Of a DNA stretch of 64,000 nt, positions 10,232 through 24,689 are shown in pieces (position 1 is the first letter of the stretch; every line of letters begins with the position of its first letter). The position numbers were made by a program, and so were the translations under genes. The notes below the pieces were generated by a model that saw nothing but the letters and a program-made list of their open reading frames with translations, was not told the origin of the DNA and searched no databases. Origin of the DNA: Allium sativum (taxonomy: Eukaryota; Streptophyta; Magnoliopsida; Asparagales; Amaryllidaceae); contig CM060915.1 of NCBI GenBank assembly GCA_030737875.1, forward strand, positions 632,216,786 to 632,280,785, written 5' to 3'.

Positions 10232-12134
10232 CGTTTGTGACAACCCCATTCCCCGTACGACGGTGGCAAGGGTAATCTTTGGAATATAACACATAAACAG
10301 ATAACATCAGAACAGAAATAAATAAATACACCAGATAATGTATAATAGAATAACTGGATAAACATAATCATCAGAGTTACACAGTATACAGGATCATACT
10401 TAGTACAAATACAATTCAGCTATACATAAATGTCTACGGCGGAAAACAAAACATAATATGTACAACAGGAGCTGAACAACATAAAAAGAGATAAATGATA
10501 GAATCCATCTTCAGCTCCAGCTATCCAGAAAGAGCCTGCTAAAACCTGAATACAAGGCTGCCCGTGTAGAAATAGGGGCACCCGAGTTCGCAAGTGAAAC
10601 AAATTATGAGTCAGTCATGGGACTGGTATGAGAAATCTACTTAACATATTTTACAATATGGCTAATCACAGGACAACGCCACTTTCGCGGAACGGGTTTA
10701 CTCCATTGGATTGCCAGTTCTTTAAAACAAGTAAATCTTTTAAACATGGCAATGCTTTTTATAAAAATGAAGCCATTATAAGACTCAGTTCCCATCACAC
10801 AATGCAACACAAACCGGAGGATAGAGTTTTACCTTATAATGGCCAAAATATGCTTGATACGAATAAAACAAAAGCATTTGATATTATTACTAGTGTTTAT
10901 ATGTTTCAAAAACAATTTCAATCATAAGTATCAATCATAGATGGCATTAATGCCTTATACCACTATGTCGCCATATATAGGTATACAATCAAAACCGCCT
11001 GTCATCGTATTTGGAAATTGGATTTCCGTCATGAACCAAGGCAAATGATAGTCCTTACTGAATTCGAGACAATCTAGCCCATGTCTCAGGCTACAGCCGC
11101 AATTGCACCTAGGAGCCACAGGGCCGGTCCACACACAGCGGATTAAAATAAAACCCTGAACAATACATCTCCCCGCCCTGTAGGGCGTAAATGAGCCAAA
11201 TGACTCCATATCCGAGGCGCCTCGCAATCCAACAACCACACAGGTGAAAATAATATAAATGTCAGGGTTGACAAGTCACTGACACCACCCTAGCTAGAAA
11301 GAGACGCTTGTTCTTCCTGGATCCTCTCCCGTTTCTGGTTCATCCCGGGGTGTGAGGCTCGCGAATTCACGCTATACACAAAGCTATGCCACACAGGCCG
11401 CGCTTTGATCATCAACCACAAGACTTTGCTTTTCAACAGAAGCCATGATCATCTGCCACATAGGTGTGCCACACAGGAAATTCACTCCATGCGACGGATT
11501 TCTATCGATATATAACCTCTGAGCTCGTACGTCTCAGAGAAGAGTGTTAAGAAATAGAATAAATTCTCCGCCGCCAAACAGATATATATTTAATAGAGAT
11601 CAATCAGCATAGAACAAAATCCAATGTCAGACACACAGTCCATTTACAAGTTCGTTCTGCGTCTGAACGAAACCGAAGGCACTCAATACCTCGCATATCC
11701 GTACAATTAATAGTACATCCGTATGGCTACTACTTCAGCCCCTTCAAGGTAGCTACTCCTATCATGAGCATCGGTAGCACCCCTCCATTCGACGTGAAGA
11801 TCATCGGTCTTGCACCGTCTTCATATCTTCGACTTTCAATCGTCGATCAATTATTTGAAATGAGAATCAACTCGGCCTTTTTAAATAATTCACTATATTT
11901 AGAATTTCACATCAATTCATTTCAATGGTTAAATTATTCGATATCACTAATTCTGTTCTTTAATGTAATTTTCACGCCAAACACATGCAACCATCAAATA
12001 TCAAATAAACTGAGCAAATTCAGTTTATTTCCATTCCATATCGTTTATAATATTTTATCACGATTTATCGCTATTTTTATTTATTTCAAAATAGCTAATT
12101 CATTCAAACGACGCTTCAGGCCATAACGCGGTCG

Positions 12135-12625
12135 TGGCGCTGTTTTTCTTTAGGATTGATTTACACATATCTGAGAATTTAACCGTTAGTTCTTCACAAA
12201 TTTTATATCATTAGAAAGATCTTTTCAAAATGAATCCAACGGTTTTAGTTTTGGGGAAATCCGAAGGTCGGATCTCCAGGTAATATCGTTTGAAGTTACG
12301 ATTTCAAAATACGAACTGCTGCATCGTTATTCGATTTAATTTAATTATTTATATGTGTATATATATATATAATCGATTCTGGCGCTGTGTTTCTTCAGAT
12401 TTGAATTAAACATTCCAGACAATCCAACCGTTGGATCTTCACAAAGTGGGTGTCGTTGGAAAGATATTTCCAAAGCTAACCCAATGGTTTTAGGAAAATC
12501 CAATGGTCGGATCTCCCGCACTAATCGTTTGAAATCACGGTTTCAAAACACGAACTGCAGCTTCGTTATTCGATTTATTTTAATTATATTTATATAAATA
12601 TATATAAATATAATTCATTCTTTAA
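12135..12625. repeat. 245-bp diverged tandem duplication in the D LTR
   Basis: Two units, each beginning TGGCGCTGT (12135 and 12380). They share CCGTT, CTTCACAAA, GGTCGGATCTCC, CGTTTGAA and CGTTATTCGATTTA in the same order, and each ends in a TA-rich stretch. Confidence 0.82.
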
Positions 12626-13060
12626 TTTCAAAACTATATTCATTTCATATATTTGATAAAAATAATATTTTTATCCAACAGATATTTATTGCAACACCTC
12701 ACCATTTTTAACACTTCATATTTCGCATAAAAATGGCATTTTTAGCGAACAAAAATATCTCTCAATGCATGACTACTTTATTTAGTTCATAAACATGTTA
12801 AAAATAATATTCGTATCAAACAAATATTTATTTCAACACTTGTGTATTTTTAGCCAGTCGTTTACCTGATAAAAAGGATATTTTTATCATCAAAAATATT
12901 TATTCAACACATGAATATTTTTTGCACTTCATATTCACGATAAAAATGTAGATTGTATTGTTTAATCTATATATTCCACACATGAATGTTTGCGACTTCA
13001 CACATACGATAAAAATATGATTTTTATAGTTCTAGTCCTTTATTCGACCCATGAATGTTT

Positions 13061-13640
13061 TCTATAGTTTATATATATAATAAAAATGTGATTTTTATTG
13101 TAAAACAATTTATTTCAAAACACAATTATTTTATATAGTTCATACTTAAGGTAAAAATGTTATTTTTATATTTCAAAGAATTTATTCAACACATGGATTT
13201 CTACTCAACACATAAATTCCTATTCAACACATGAATTTGGTTTCAACACATGAAAATAATTCTATAGTTTATATATATTTATAATAAAAATGTGATTTTT
13301 ATTGTAAAACAATTTATTTCAAAACACGATTATTTTATATAGTTCACACATATGGTAAAAATGTTATTTTATATTTCAAAGAATTTATACAACACATGGA
13401 TTTCTACTCAACACATGAATTCCTATTCAACACATGAATTTCTATTCAACACATGAATTTTGTTTCAACACATGAAAATAATTCTATAGTTTATATATAT
13501 ATATAATAAAAATGTGATTTTTATTGTAAACAATTTATTAGAAAACACGATTATTTTATATAGTTCATACATAAGGTAAAAATGTTATTTTTATATTTCA
13601 AAGAATTTATTCAACACATGGATTTCTACTCAACACATGA
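13061..13640. repeat. Roughly 200-220-bp tandem repeat in the D LTR
   Basis: Three copies marked by TCTATAGTTTATATA at 13061, 13261 and 13483. Each is followed by AAAAATGTGATTTTTATTG and then short reiterations of CAACACATGAATTT. Confidence 0.85.
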
Positions 13641-13904
13641 ATATTATTGTAAATTTCGGCAGCATAACGGCAGGGTTGTTAAAACCGGCACCGTCCCTAG
13701 TACGGCTCCTCGCTCTACCTTAAAGCCTCGCAACTTTTGACAATGGGTATTTTCAATATCTAGTTCGTACGCAGATGAATATTTCAACTACAATCAATCA
13801 TTTCAAATCAACCATTCATGATATTCACCAAATTTCACATCAACCAATAATCCAAACAATATCACAACCAATATATATCGTCCATGGTTTGTGGACGAGG
13901 GGAG

Positions 13905-13935
13905 TATATATATACATATATATATATATATACAC
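13905..13935. repeat. TA microsatellite in the D LTR
   Basis: Simple (TA)n-type run interrupted by CA and CG dinucleotides. Source of the YIYIYIY stretches in short ORFs here. Confidence 0.9.
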
Positions 13936-14744
13936 GCATATAACTATATTTCTATTTCACTTCAATATCATTTCAATTTATTTCAACACATATATTATTT
14001 TTACAATGCATATATAACTTATATATCGAACATACAACTTATACAACGCTTATACATGAGGTGTACAACGCTTATATAACTCATACATCGACTATATAAT
14101 TTATACATCGTTGTTTTCCATTTCGTTTATAAATTAGAAATCTCACATTGGGTTCCACTCCACCAAAAATTGCTGAAGGCTCAGAAAAATATCTGGTCTC
14201 TTCTAAAATGTAGAAGACGTTTGCACGAGTCCACTGTCTCTTGTTTCACTGGATTTCATCAACAAACGAGAAAGATATGATTTTTACAGTGAAATCATAA
14301 ACCGTAGTGCTTTAAAGTGCTATAAACTATAAAATAAAATAAAGGCTGTATACCTCTTTGAAATGGTTCTAACTAGGGTTTTGATTTTTCAATCAAACCG
14401 TTGAACGATGGCAAAATCGAAGTACACTACGCCGAGGAGAGAGGCAAACCGCACCCAGTGGTGGTGGTTTGGCGCTGATCGACGCAGCAGGGGAAGAGCT
14501 CTGGCGCGCTGAACTTCGTGACTTCAGGTGGCCGATTCTTCTTAGATACTTGACGATAAATATCCAACCTTGTATGGATTTGTAGAGGAGAGGAGACTCT
14601 ACAAAATCCCGAACTGAAGCTGGTGATTTTATTGAGTGATTGGAGAGAAAAAGAGGAGAGAAGGGAGGAGCGTCTTTCCGCATTGCGCGAGGAAGAAAGG
14701 TCGGGGAGAGAGGAAAATGACCGGCCAATAGGATTTTTATTTTA

Positions 14745-14752
14745 TTTATATA
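14745..14752 (-). promoter_or_regulatory. TATA box in the D 5' LTR
   Basis: TATATAAA on the minus strand within an AT-rich stretch, about 860 bp from the LTR start, ahead of a GC-richer leader (14380-14720). Confidence 0.55.
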
Positions 14753-15791
14753 TTTTAAAAAAATTCAAAAATACCCCTTATCTTATACGAACTCCAATCC
14801 AAACCCAACGACTGTCGTCCCTAGCTAAATACCCCCACTCCGAACACAATGGGATATGTTTCATAGGCCCATTTGACTTTTTCATACAGTTTCTCTTCAA
14901 ATTAAAATATAAAACATTCAATATTGGATTTGAACGTACATTTCAATTTGTCGGGGCCACATACTGGTTCTAAAAATTCCTGAAAAATAAATCTAGCTAT
15001 GTTTTGACGATACGGTCCCAACAAAACTAGTTTTATCGAATTCTGAGACCGTTTGAAAAATGGCCATTTTCTGGTCAATCCAATTTTACTATAATTGACC
15101 AAACACATTTTCCTTCGCCAAGATCACATATTAACTTCAAATATTATGGAATTTGAAACCTAGCAATAATTTGATATCCCGAATCCAACAAAAGTGGTTT
15201 CGTCGAATTCTGAGGTCGTTTGCAAAATGTCTATTTTCAAGGGCTATATATTCTCAATAGCGACCTTTCTGATAATTCATTTGGCCATAACTTTTGATTC
15301 CCATATGAAACTTCGATTTTTCAGATTCGTTAGAAAGATATTCATAAACAGATTTAAATATTTTTGGTTAGACTAAAATTCATTTTATTTTGCACCCGGT
15401 ACAGTCAGTCAAAGTTTGAATTGAAATTTTGAAACTACCGCGCCATTTCTGGCATTGTTTATAATTTAAAATAATTATATTTACTTTCAAACGTTGATTC
15501 AAACGTACATTTCATCATTATTATTTAAAATGTTTATTTTAAATATTTAAAATCCACTAAAATAGCCAATTTAAATTTTTAAACTGGTTCAGATTTTCCG
15601 GGTTGTTACAGTTTGTAACAGAACGAAAATAAAACATGTAACATAGATGGCGGTAGAATTAAATTTACATAGGGTTCACATTTTCCCTTCAACCTCACGT
15701 AATTTCGGATGCAGTAACAACCTACCCCAATTCAACTACTTTTCTTTGCCTTGGCTCCCACGATTACTTGGACGCTGCACTTCGTTCTTCT

Positions 15792-15797
15792 TATAAA
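15792..15797 (+). promoter_or_regulatory. TATA box in the C 5' LTR
   Basis: TATAAA in TTCTTATAAATCGAGGG, conserved in the 3' LTR at 36587-36592. Downstream is a C-rich leader of about 430 bp. Confidence 0.6.
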
Positions 15798-17943
15798 TCG
15801 AGGGTTTTTCCCCCATTTCTTCAAGCAACAAAGATATTTCCCCTTTTCTATTTTAATGGCCTCAAATCTCGCATCCATGGCCTAGTATTAAAACATTTCC
15901 TCCCTTTCCCTTTTAAACAGCCGTTGGCTTTACCCTCTTCCAAGAACCATCCTTTTTTCCCAAAATCGAAAACTTCTTCAGCTGAAATTAAATCAGCATC
16001 CCTAAACCGCTATCCACCATCTTCAGTGCAACCACAGCGAGATCTGGCACTCACTAACTGTTTTCCTTCACTAGTAACCACCGCATGCCATCTCGAATAC
16101 AACAAATTGCAGTCTTCCAATCGAAACCAGCATCGGCCTCTGTTCCTTCTCAAGCATCCTGGAGCCGTCGCGAATCGTCAAATCAAAACTCTCCGTCTTC
16201 GCTGTTTTTCCTCTTATCGCTCAGCAGGTGAGCAATTCACTCACGATTTATTATAATTTCAAGTAATCCTATTTCAATATAAACTTGAATATAACAGTCA
16301 AGTTGCATGTTTGTTGTTTACTGCTCGTTAGTACATTTTTCTGTTCGTCGTTGTTTGTGTGATTAAGAGTCGAACTCTATATATATGAGGAGGCGGATTT
16401 GAATATGGGTATACATGTATTTCGTATATGTATATGCATATCAAATGGGCATACATATATACACCAGAACACCTTTGCATTGACCTGCGTAGTTGCTGCA
16501 AATTTATTGGATCCCTTCGACTGTCTAGTTTACTAGAGGTCATTTCTGCCTTGTCTTACTTGAACAAATTCAGATCTGATTTTTCCTTCTTGATACTTGC
16601 CATATATAACTTGAAACTATTTTAGTACTTTGCGTTACTGCATCACTTCAGTCTTGCTTGAGCTGCTGTTTATAATATATGCCGACAGTGTATTTGTATT
16701 TGAGCCTGTAACTTGCTGGTCTAGATGCACGAAATTGCCACATTAACAAACTTGACTGTGGGTATCCCTGGTATTATCGAGTCAAGTGCTTATGCATATG
16801 TTTAATAAACCTGAATATGTATAAACACCCATTGCTATATATATATCCAATTATTTAGTTTATAGGTCTTTTTAGCTAAATGTACTATAACTGGAACCAC
16901 CGTCAATTTATTTTATCCTCACACTCATGTGAATTAATGGAGTATAAATTGTGCATGCTGAATATTTGGAAAAATGTCTGATTCCATAGTGTGGTATAAC
17001 CTGATATCCTGTAAGCATCGGTTTTGCTCAATATGGACAAATACATCATCTGTTACATGCTATTTTTTAAAAAAAAAAGTGCATATACATCATGCTGGTG
17101 TCTAGGGATGGATCTTGTAGTTGTGATATTATGATCAGTCAAATACTGATGCCATAAAATGAGAAATTTTATTTGAAAACATTAAGTAAAATCTATTGAA
17201 AGACAAAAGGATATTGCGCTAAGACAAGAACAAAGTAAAATTGTATTATATCAACTTCAGCTTTCCCAAACAAACAGTTGACAATATTTCATCTAATGTT
17301 GTAAATATTAGTTGTAACTTGTAAGCAAACAATGTTTAAAGCTTAAACATCAGGTCATCATCTTTATATTTTCGTATGAGGAAAATATGACAAGTCATTG
17401 CTCAAAGCCCAAGCTCTGGTGGCTTGCATTAAGAACTAAGGACCTTTTTAGTACCCCTACCATAAATTTTGTGACACTTCTCTTTCGTAGCACCCTTTCA
17501 GCACTCCTATAAATTGTGGGTAGGTAGACAATAATCAACTACTTATGTTTTGTGTGTCCCTGGCCATATTATTTTAGTTAAATTAGTATACTCACTACAG
17601 TTCTTTGCATTGTTACTCTTGGTAAATTCCAGCATCATACTGGTGTTTTGATTATCCATAATTGCCTGAGTGCCTGTCATGTTTCATTTTGGAAACACAT
17701 GTGTATTGCATAAAAGTGCATGTATAGTTGATTTACTATTTTCTCTATTTGGCGTTTGGTAATTTAAATATGAGCTGAATATTGACACCTTAAAAACCAG
17801 TTGATTAGAAGAAAAAAAATTGTGTTAGACCTTCCTTGGTTCAACCTTGCAAGTAATAACTTAGTCTATGTTGCTTTAAATTCTTGGACCTATGTTATAG
17901 TGACTAATCCTGTGCGATACTAGTATATACATAATGGTTGACA

Positions 17944-17948
17944 TACAC
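17944..17948. repeat. Left target-site duplication of F (TACAC)
   Basis: TACAC before the F 5' LTR is repeated right after its 3' LTR at 30109-30113. The uninterrupted copy of C at about 38737 has it once. Confidence 0.93.
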
Positions 17949-20900
17949 TGTAACATCCCAAAATTTTCAGTATATTTAAATTTCAATTTAAAATCAATAA
18001 ATTGGAATGTACTAGGGAAATCAAAATTTTGTTAATTTTTAGTGATGGTGATTGTTTGGATTTAGTATAAATAGATTCCTCAAATGTAGTTTTATTTAGA
18101 AAGGCTGTTTTGAAATTTAATATTTAAATAATTAAACTTATATGAGTAAGTTAAATTGAAAATGGAATTCAGATTTTTAATTTGGATGGTGGAAGTTAAG
18201 TCGTTGAATTTTAACTGAGATTCAAATCAAAATTTCAAATAATCAAAGTAAGATTTAAAAATGTGCGAAAAAATTATTTATAGAATTCATTTAAGTTATA
18301 ATTTGATTTAATTTGAACTTTATGAATATTTAAATTGAATTTAAGCAGTTAATCGAATAATTGAATATTTTATTTTATTTATTAACTGTGGAATTTAACT
18401 GTTTTGGCGAGTGTCTCGGAATTCGACGAAATTGGCGCCATCAGAACCGGAACGGTGAATTATTTTAGGATTTCAATTTGCATTACAATCCGACTTACCG
18501 TTTGATCGTACGAGAGAAAATGTGAACGAGATCAGTGTAAATGGATAATTGGGTGTTTCTTATATTTGGGCCTTATATGCATATAACTTGAGTCCATGAC
18601 CACATCATCAGCTCATTTCTATTATACGTATAACTTTTTCTTCATTCAAGCTTTCTCTAATGGCAGAATTTTACAAACCCTAGTTTCAAATAAAAATACA
18701 AGCTTGAAATTCAAATTTCTTCAAACCCTAGAGTATTACATATCAAATCGAAGCTCTCGACGCCACGAAGCTACTGGTGCTCTCAGTTTCGACATGCATG
18801 GCATGTAGTGGCCGAAAACTGCGGTCAAAGCTTGCTAGAAATGGAACCCTAAGTTTCAATTTAGGGCTTTTTGATTCGTGGGTTAATCGAAGAATCGAAG
18901 AACTGGGTTTTGTAGAGGGGATCGATACGAGTTCAACGATGATATGCATGTGATTTATTGTGGAGTGGAGCGTCGGGAATCCGCGAATTAGGGTTCAGAT
19001 AGGCGGTTTTGGGGCTTGACGGCGGCGGTTCTATGGACCACCGGAGGTGGTGGCGCCACCGTGGCTGCATGCGACTCGGCCAGGCGAGAAGGATGAGGGC
19101 GGGATCGAAGCTAACGGTGGCCGGAGTGCACCACGATTGGCGGTCAAAGAGGAGGTCTGATGGGTTCTCGTGCGTGCGCTGTAGCATGAGATGGAGCGGG
19201 AAGAAAAAGAACGTGGTAGGCCCTGCTGAGGTGTCAAAGAGTTAGTGGGTGAGGAATCTAATTTAATAATTAATTATATTTTTAAATTCCAACAGTAAAA
19301 CACTAATAACTTACTCGTTTTGACTCGGATTTGGACGCGGTTTGTTGCGTTGGGATCGTGATGAAATTGCGGACGTTTTGGCACTAACTGGGCTGCATTT
19401 GGTGACTGTCAAATTTTGGCCCTTAGTTGGATGTTCGATCAACTATGGATGCAAAGGTGAGTGATTCTTCGCTCACGAAATACTAAATTATTCCCATATT
19501 TATTAAATTAAATTATGAAGTAAATTTGGTTGCATGTTTGTGTTGTTGATGAACGATTGTTTAAGTTTGACATGCAAGTGTTAATATGCAAATAAAATCG
19601 ATAATTAGTTATTTAAATTCAATTTAAATTTCTAATTAGAAATCCCGACACTTGTTAACCAGTAAAATGATTTCATTTACTATTTGTATGAAATAATGTA
19701 ATGGATGCCTTGATTTAATTTGATTGATGAATGAATGCTGCATGAACTGGCTGTTTATTCAGTACATGATATTCCATGCATTTTCGATAAATCCCAATTT
19801 CTCACCTTTGATGTTACGGGCATCTAATAAATCCGGGATTTATCAAATTGAATGAATTAAGAACACAGGTTGAAATGATACATACCTGTGACCCTGAATT
19901 GGATTGAAATGATAGATCCATCCCGAAATATCGAGAAATTAAATTTAAGACTCACTTGGCCATAGGATAGCAAACTATATATGGACATCGGTTGGTTAAA
20001 TGATTTTAATATTCGAAATTCTATTTTATGGAAATTTCATTCAAGGGAAACGTATTGATTTCGATAAGTTATATTTTCCTTGAAATCTGAATCTTAAATA
20101 TGACCTGAAATGATTTAAGAAATTTTGTTCCTAAGCGAATTGAAGTGTTAAAAATTCAAATTTTTGATTTGGGTTTTTAAGAATTGGGTAGATTCAGATT
20201 TAAATAAATTCTTATATAATTTAAATTTTGAATCAAGATAATGGGGAATACTCGAAAATTGTTCTTCAAACCTAATTCGAGTATGGTCTTGAATCCTTGA
20301 AATTGAAACGGGTTGAAATGGGATTTGAAATAAGTCCTTGAGCTAAGCAACTCCATTGAAACTGGAGTTTAGATTCGAGTATCGAAGTTCTGAAGGAAGA
20401 ATCGATTTTCAGTAAAGAATTTATATATATATATATATAATTTTGATTTTTATAGCTATTCTTTCTTGAAATTTATTTATTAAATTTTATCCATAACTAT
20501 TTTATATAACCAAAATTTTCTTATATTCTTTGATTTAAAATTATTTAGTGAATTTTAAAATCTATATATATATATAGTGTTTTAAACTTATTTATCCTAA
20601 ATTTTTTACTATTATATTCTATACATATATTATTTATATAAAGGTTTCTTTATAAACATCTATCCTTTAAATTTATATCTTATAAGTGTAATTTTTCCTC
20701 CGAATGGAAAGTGCTGGATCTAAGATCATTGTTGAAATGGAGTTGAGATAAAAGTATTTCTTTATGAATCGATTTCAAACCGTTTTCAAATATGGAAGAT
20801 GGTATATATTCCACAAAATATAAACTTATCTCCTAAGGGGATTGGAAGAAGTTATAGAAGTATATATATTCTATTTGAATATGAATGAATTTCGAATATG

Positions 20901-22326
20901 AATCGATTTGGAATAATTTGAAATCTTTTGAGATTGAATATATTCTATTTGAATATAAGTCGATTTTTAAAATACTATATGATTATGATATAAGATATGG
21001 AAATATATTCTAATTTTAGAATATAATCGGGTTGGTATGATTTATGATATTTCGATTTGAAACTATATTCTATTTTTGAATATAAATTTGGTTTGAGACA
21101 AAATACGATATTTTTATATGAAAGCGAACCTTTGAAATGTAAAAGAACCAACCGATGTGAAAGATGAAAGCGTTGGTTGTCAAAGAGACCGGAGTCGGCA
21201 TAAGGCATACTCTCTGTCAGTGTCGATACCACTTTGACAACTATAAACGTTTTGACGTATCTGTGAACGTTCCGACGTATCCAGAATGAGATATGATGAC
21301 TTGAAGGCGATTATTTAATCGAAGGAAGATGAGCGATTGCGAAATAGCCCTGACCTTCGGGTCAGAATTAAAATGACTAAAACAGGAGCTATACCGTGAC
21401 TAATTGAGGTAGCACCTTTGATCGAACTCACTCCTTCGATACTATTTCTATGACTATGATGATAATGATGATTTGGGCCCATTTTGACTTTGGGAGTGTG
21501 TTCCGGGGTGGGCGGTAGTGGCTGCTATGCGTTACCACCGGTCCGGGAGTGCAATTGGTAGAATCCTACCCTGGGCATTGCCTCGAGTGCCTTGTCATAT
21601 ATATCCATATCGAGCCCTATACGATTTTGATTTAGCATTGCCTTCTATGGAGTGCCCTCTGATAACACCAGTACGGTGAATTTACGGTACTGTATAGACT
21701 GTTGGTGCCTGTAAACGGCGTAAGGGTAATATGGTAATCCCGCTTACGCTATTTTCAGTATTTATACTTTACTGAATAGACATTATAATAATAGCGTATT
21801 ATTATATAGATATTAGTTTAACGGATCCTCGAGAGATAAAATCCCGTAACATCTCTTGAGTTACTGCACCCATGACACTGATGTTATTTCGTATTTTAAT
21901 TTGACTAATATGAGAATGATTTAGTGCTGATCCGAGTGTTAGTTGTGTTTTTTTTTATGCAATACGCTTGGGTCAGCAGATGTTGCAGTTAGCGAAGATT
22001 TTCCTTTGGAGCACGAAGACGAAGATTTGGCATATATATACTATATATAATTTCCCGCTGCATTTATTTCCGCTGCTTATTATGTACATCCGAATGTATA
22101 TGTAACTCTGATAATCATGGAATGTTATAATCAGTATACATTTCAACTGCTTTTAACTGCTATTTGTTTATTATATGTTGTCCTTCCGCTGTGAGATTCT
22201 GTTATTGTCTTTCTCTTCTTCTTTCTTTTTCTTCTTTCCCAATAACTACCTGCATTTGCGATTTGTTTGGGTCGACATGTGTGGCTTAGTGTCGATTTTA
22301 AACGGTCAAAAATATGGGTCGTTACA
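17949..22326 (+). repeat. 5' LTR of element F
   Basis: 4378 bp from TGTAACATCCC to GGGTCGTTACA. It holds an AT-rich promoter region, a leader with an AAAG/GTGAGT donor-like site at 19453-19462, and an AT-rich second half. Short arginine-rich ORFs (19009-19245) are not supported as genes. Confidence 0.93.
19453..19462 (+). other. Splice-donor-like site in the F 5' LTR
   Basis: AAAGGTGAGT, a full match to the plant donor consensus, at the end of the leader. It is repeated in the 3' LTR at 27241-27250. Confidence 0.35.
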
Positions 22327-22328
22327 GT

Positions 22329-22340
22329 TGGTATCGGAGC
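22329..22340 (+). promoter_or_regulatory. Variant primer-binding site of F
   Basis: TGGTATCGGAGC, two bases after the LTR end. One base (A to G at position 8) differs from the tRNA-iMet complement seen in A, C, D and E. Confidence 0.8.
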
Positions 22341-24689
22341 GATGGTTGGCGATAACCTTGGCTCTGTTGGGAATTAACTCATTAGAGATGGGGTTAGAAA
22401 TGACCTAGAATGAGTTTGAGTGATATGAGAGAGCGTACTTGTATTTTGATATAAATTGGTTTTATCTTGTGTCGATTTGTTCTATTGAATATTTATGGGT
22501 TTTGGTCGATATATGGGACGCCATATAATCGATAGGAATTTCTAAATAATCGAACAGAATGATCGATATAATATGGTTTTCGATCGTATTTTAAAATATA
22601 TATTGAATATATATTTAGTTCAAGTATGTATGTATTCGTTTAGTAGGTGGTAATGTTAAGTTATTACCCAATTTGGTTGATTTACATAATAAATTCAATG
22701 GAAAAGATAAGTTCAAATGGTTTAAAGGATTTGAAATTATAAGATAAAAAAAAATCAATTGGGTAAATATATCTTGAAATAGGGTAGGAACGAACTTGAG
22801 AACTCGAGTCCGGGACTTTTGAAAATAGTTGTGCCAAAGTTTTTTTTAAATAATCATGTATTACGAGAAATAATCCTCGACGTAGTTTTCAAAGATTTTC
22901 AATGAAATGAGTGTGATCCCTTCTTGGACCTCAGAAGCGACTTCGGTAATGAGTGCACACATTATCGATGTTTATTCTGAAGAGTTTAAGTGGGGGAGAG
23001 ACCACTCAATGATTTCTATAATTGGTTTAGACAAAGGATTTTGGATCTAATTTCATATGGACTAATTTTATAAAAGGGTATTAATATATGTCGTTTAAGT
23101 TAGGTTTAAATTTAACCAGAATCGAAAATTTGTTACTTGTAAATTTAAGGTTAACATTTGAAAATAATAATTTATGGTATGGTTTTTCATAAATAATATA
23201 AATACATACATTATTTGAACTTAGTTATAACCCGGAATCGAGGCATTCAGGTTCATTCTAACTAATAATATTGGTTTGAGAGCTAAGACAACTCAATGCA
23301 ATTAGAGGATTTGATTTTGAAACTAAGAGATGGACTTAGCGTTGAGAGAAAGGAGCCATCGTTTAAACACATAATTATGGATGATAATTAAGTTAAATAG
23401 GTTACAAATTTGGTCGATATATGTATTAGAGAAGTAGGTTAACCGCGAAATAAACCCTAACTAAAGTCAACCAAAACAGTTGGAAAGATGTTATATAAGA
23501 AAATTTGACAATAGCATATGTTTGGCTAATTAACGAATAAGTATATTAAGTAAATCCGAGAAGGAGTTGGAAGAAATTTTTGTTGTTGATAATATGTGAT
23601 GGCCGATAAACTAAAAATGAAGGAATTGAATGCTGAATTAGTATGCACGTGAAATGAAGGTATAGAGAATCTAAATGGGGTAAACTCATTTGGACAATAT
23701 ATCGAATGTAAACTGAGTATGAACAAAGAATGAATGGAGTGTAAACCATTTTGTTGGATGAAATATAACTAAATTCGTGGAGAGGAATCGATTTCAATAA
23801 AGTTTACATTAAGAAATAGAAAAATAATGATTTAGAACTAAGAATAATAATAAAAAAAATTGAGTTATGAACCGGCCTTAATTCAATTTGGAACTTGAAA
23901 GTCTAATTAATGAATTGAGTTAAAGGAATAGATTTTTATATAAAGTGAAATAGAAATAGTGGAAATGAAATAAAATAAGGATTAGGAATATAAACCGAAG
24001 TCTGATTTGTTAAATTAGAATATTGAAAGAATTGGAACTAAGTGGATTAAATTAAGTCGAACGAATTAGAATAATAAAAGTCAACTCGAGAAATTCGAAT
24101 TGGTCGATCTAAACCAAATATAAAGGAATAAAAACGAAGTAAGGATGAATTTAAATAATTAGAATGGATAAATCAGAATTTATTTCAAATAAATGGCTAA
24201 TTGAATATGGATAAATGAAATGACAATTGGTGTAATATGGAAGAAGTAAATAGGAATAAGTAATGAAGTTTGGTAAATCGACCAAGGTTAATGGATTAAT
24301 GATTAATATAATCAAATTAGTTCGGAAAGTAATATGAATTCAAGTTTTAATCGGAATTAATACTTGGATTGAAACGGGAAAATGAATGGAAAGTATATTG
24401 GAATGAAGTAAGCGATTATATGCAAGACCCATTTCTTGGATTATGAAGTAAATGTAGATGATTGAATGGTCGAACAAGAATAGAGGAATGGGTGAATTGA
24501 AATTGAACATAAGTAATGGAATGGAAATTCATTTAATAAAAGTGAAATGAGCATGAATATATTGAAGCAATAAAAGTATGAGAATATTGGAGCGATAACC
24601 CTTTTAAATGGTTAAGTGTTGCTTAAGTTTAAAATCCGAAAGGTAGAAACTCCAAATGTAAATCAATGTTATGCAAGAATATGAACTAT

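Larger units (their letters stand above)
6925..15610 (-). mobile_element. Element D: Ty3/gypsy LTR retrotransposon with degenerate gag-pol (truncated by E)
   Basis: Minus-strand element with a 5' LTR (15610 to 10236), primer-binding site, gag and pol up to the integrase zinc-binding region, where element E interrupts it. The rest of the integrase and the 3' LTR must lie left of the window. Its right end abuts a break in the 5' LTR of element C, whose intact copy at about 36405 reads on without it, so D inserted into C. The flanking bases 15611-15615 (GTTTG) are the presumed right target duplication. Confidence 0.85.
10236..15610 (-). repeat. 5' LTR of element D
   Basis: About 5375 bp, very long for an LTR. 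On the minus strand it starts TGTAACAACCCGG and ends GGTTGTCACA. It contains a TATA box near 14745-14752, a leader, several tandem repeats and AT-rich DNA. No second copy is in the window, so the limits rest on the terminal motifs, the primer site and the break in the C LTR. Confidence 0.78.
15611..17948 (+). repeat. 5' LTR of element C, left piece
   Basis: Matches 36407-38740 of the 3' LTR. The first roughly 530 bp of the LTR are missing here because D inserted. It contains a TATA box, a leader and a donor-like CAGGTGAGC at 16225-16233. Confidence 0.87.

Noticed and set aside
11764..12126. 120-codon ORF in the D LTR
   Set aside because: AT-driven chance frame on the strand opposite to the element, without any recognisable motif.
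15768..16256. 162-codon ORF in the C 5' LTR leader
   Set aside because: The matching stretch of the 3' LTR (about 36560-37020) has stops and indels, so it is not conserved as coding.
19009..19245. Arginine-rich ORF in the F LTR (also 26746-27033)
   Set aside because: Arises from a GC-rich leader; the copies differ in start and length, and it lies in the untranslated leader of the element.
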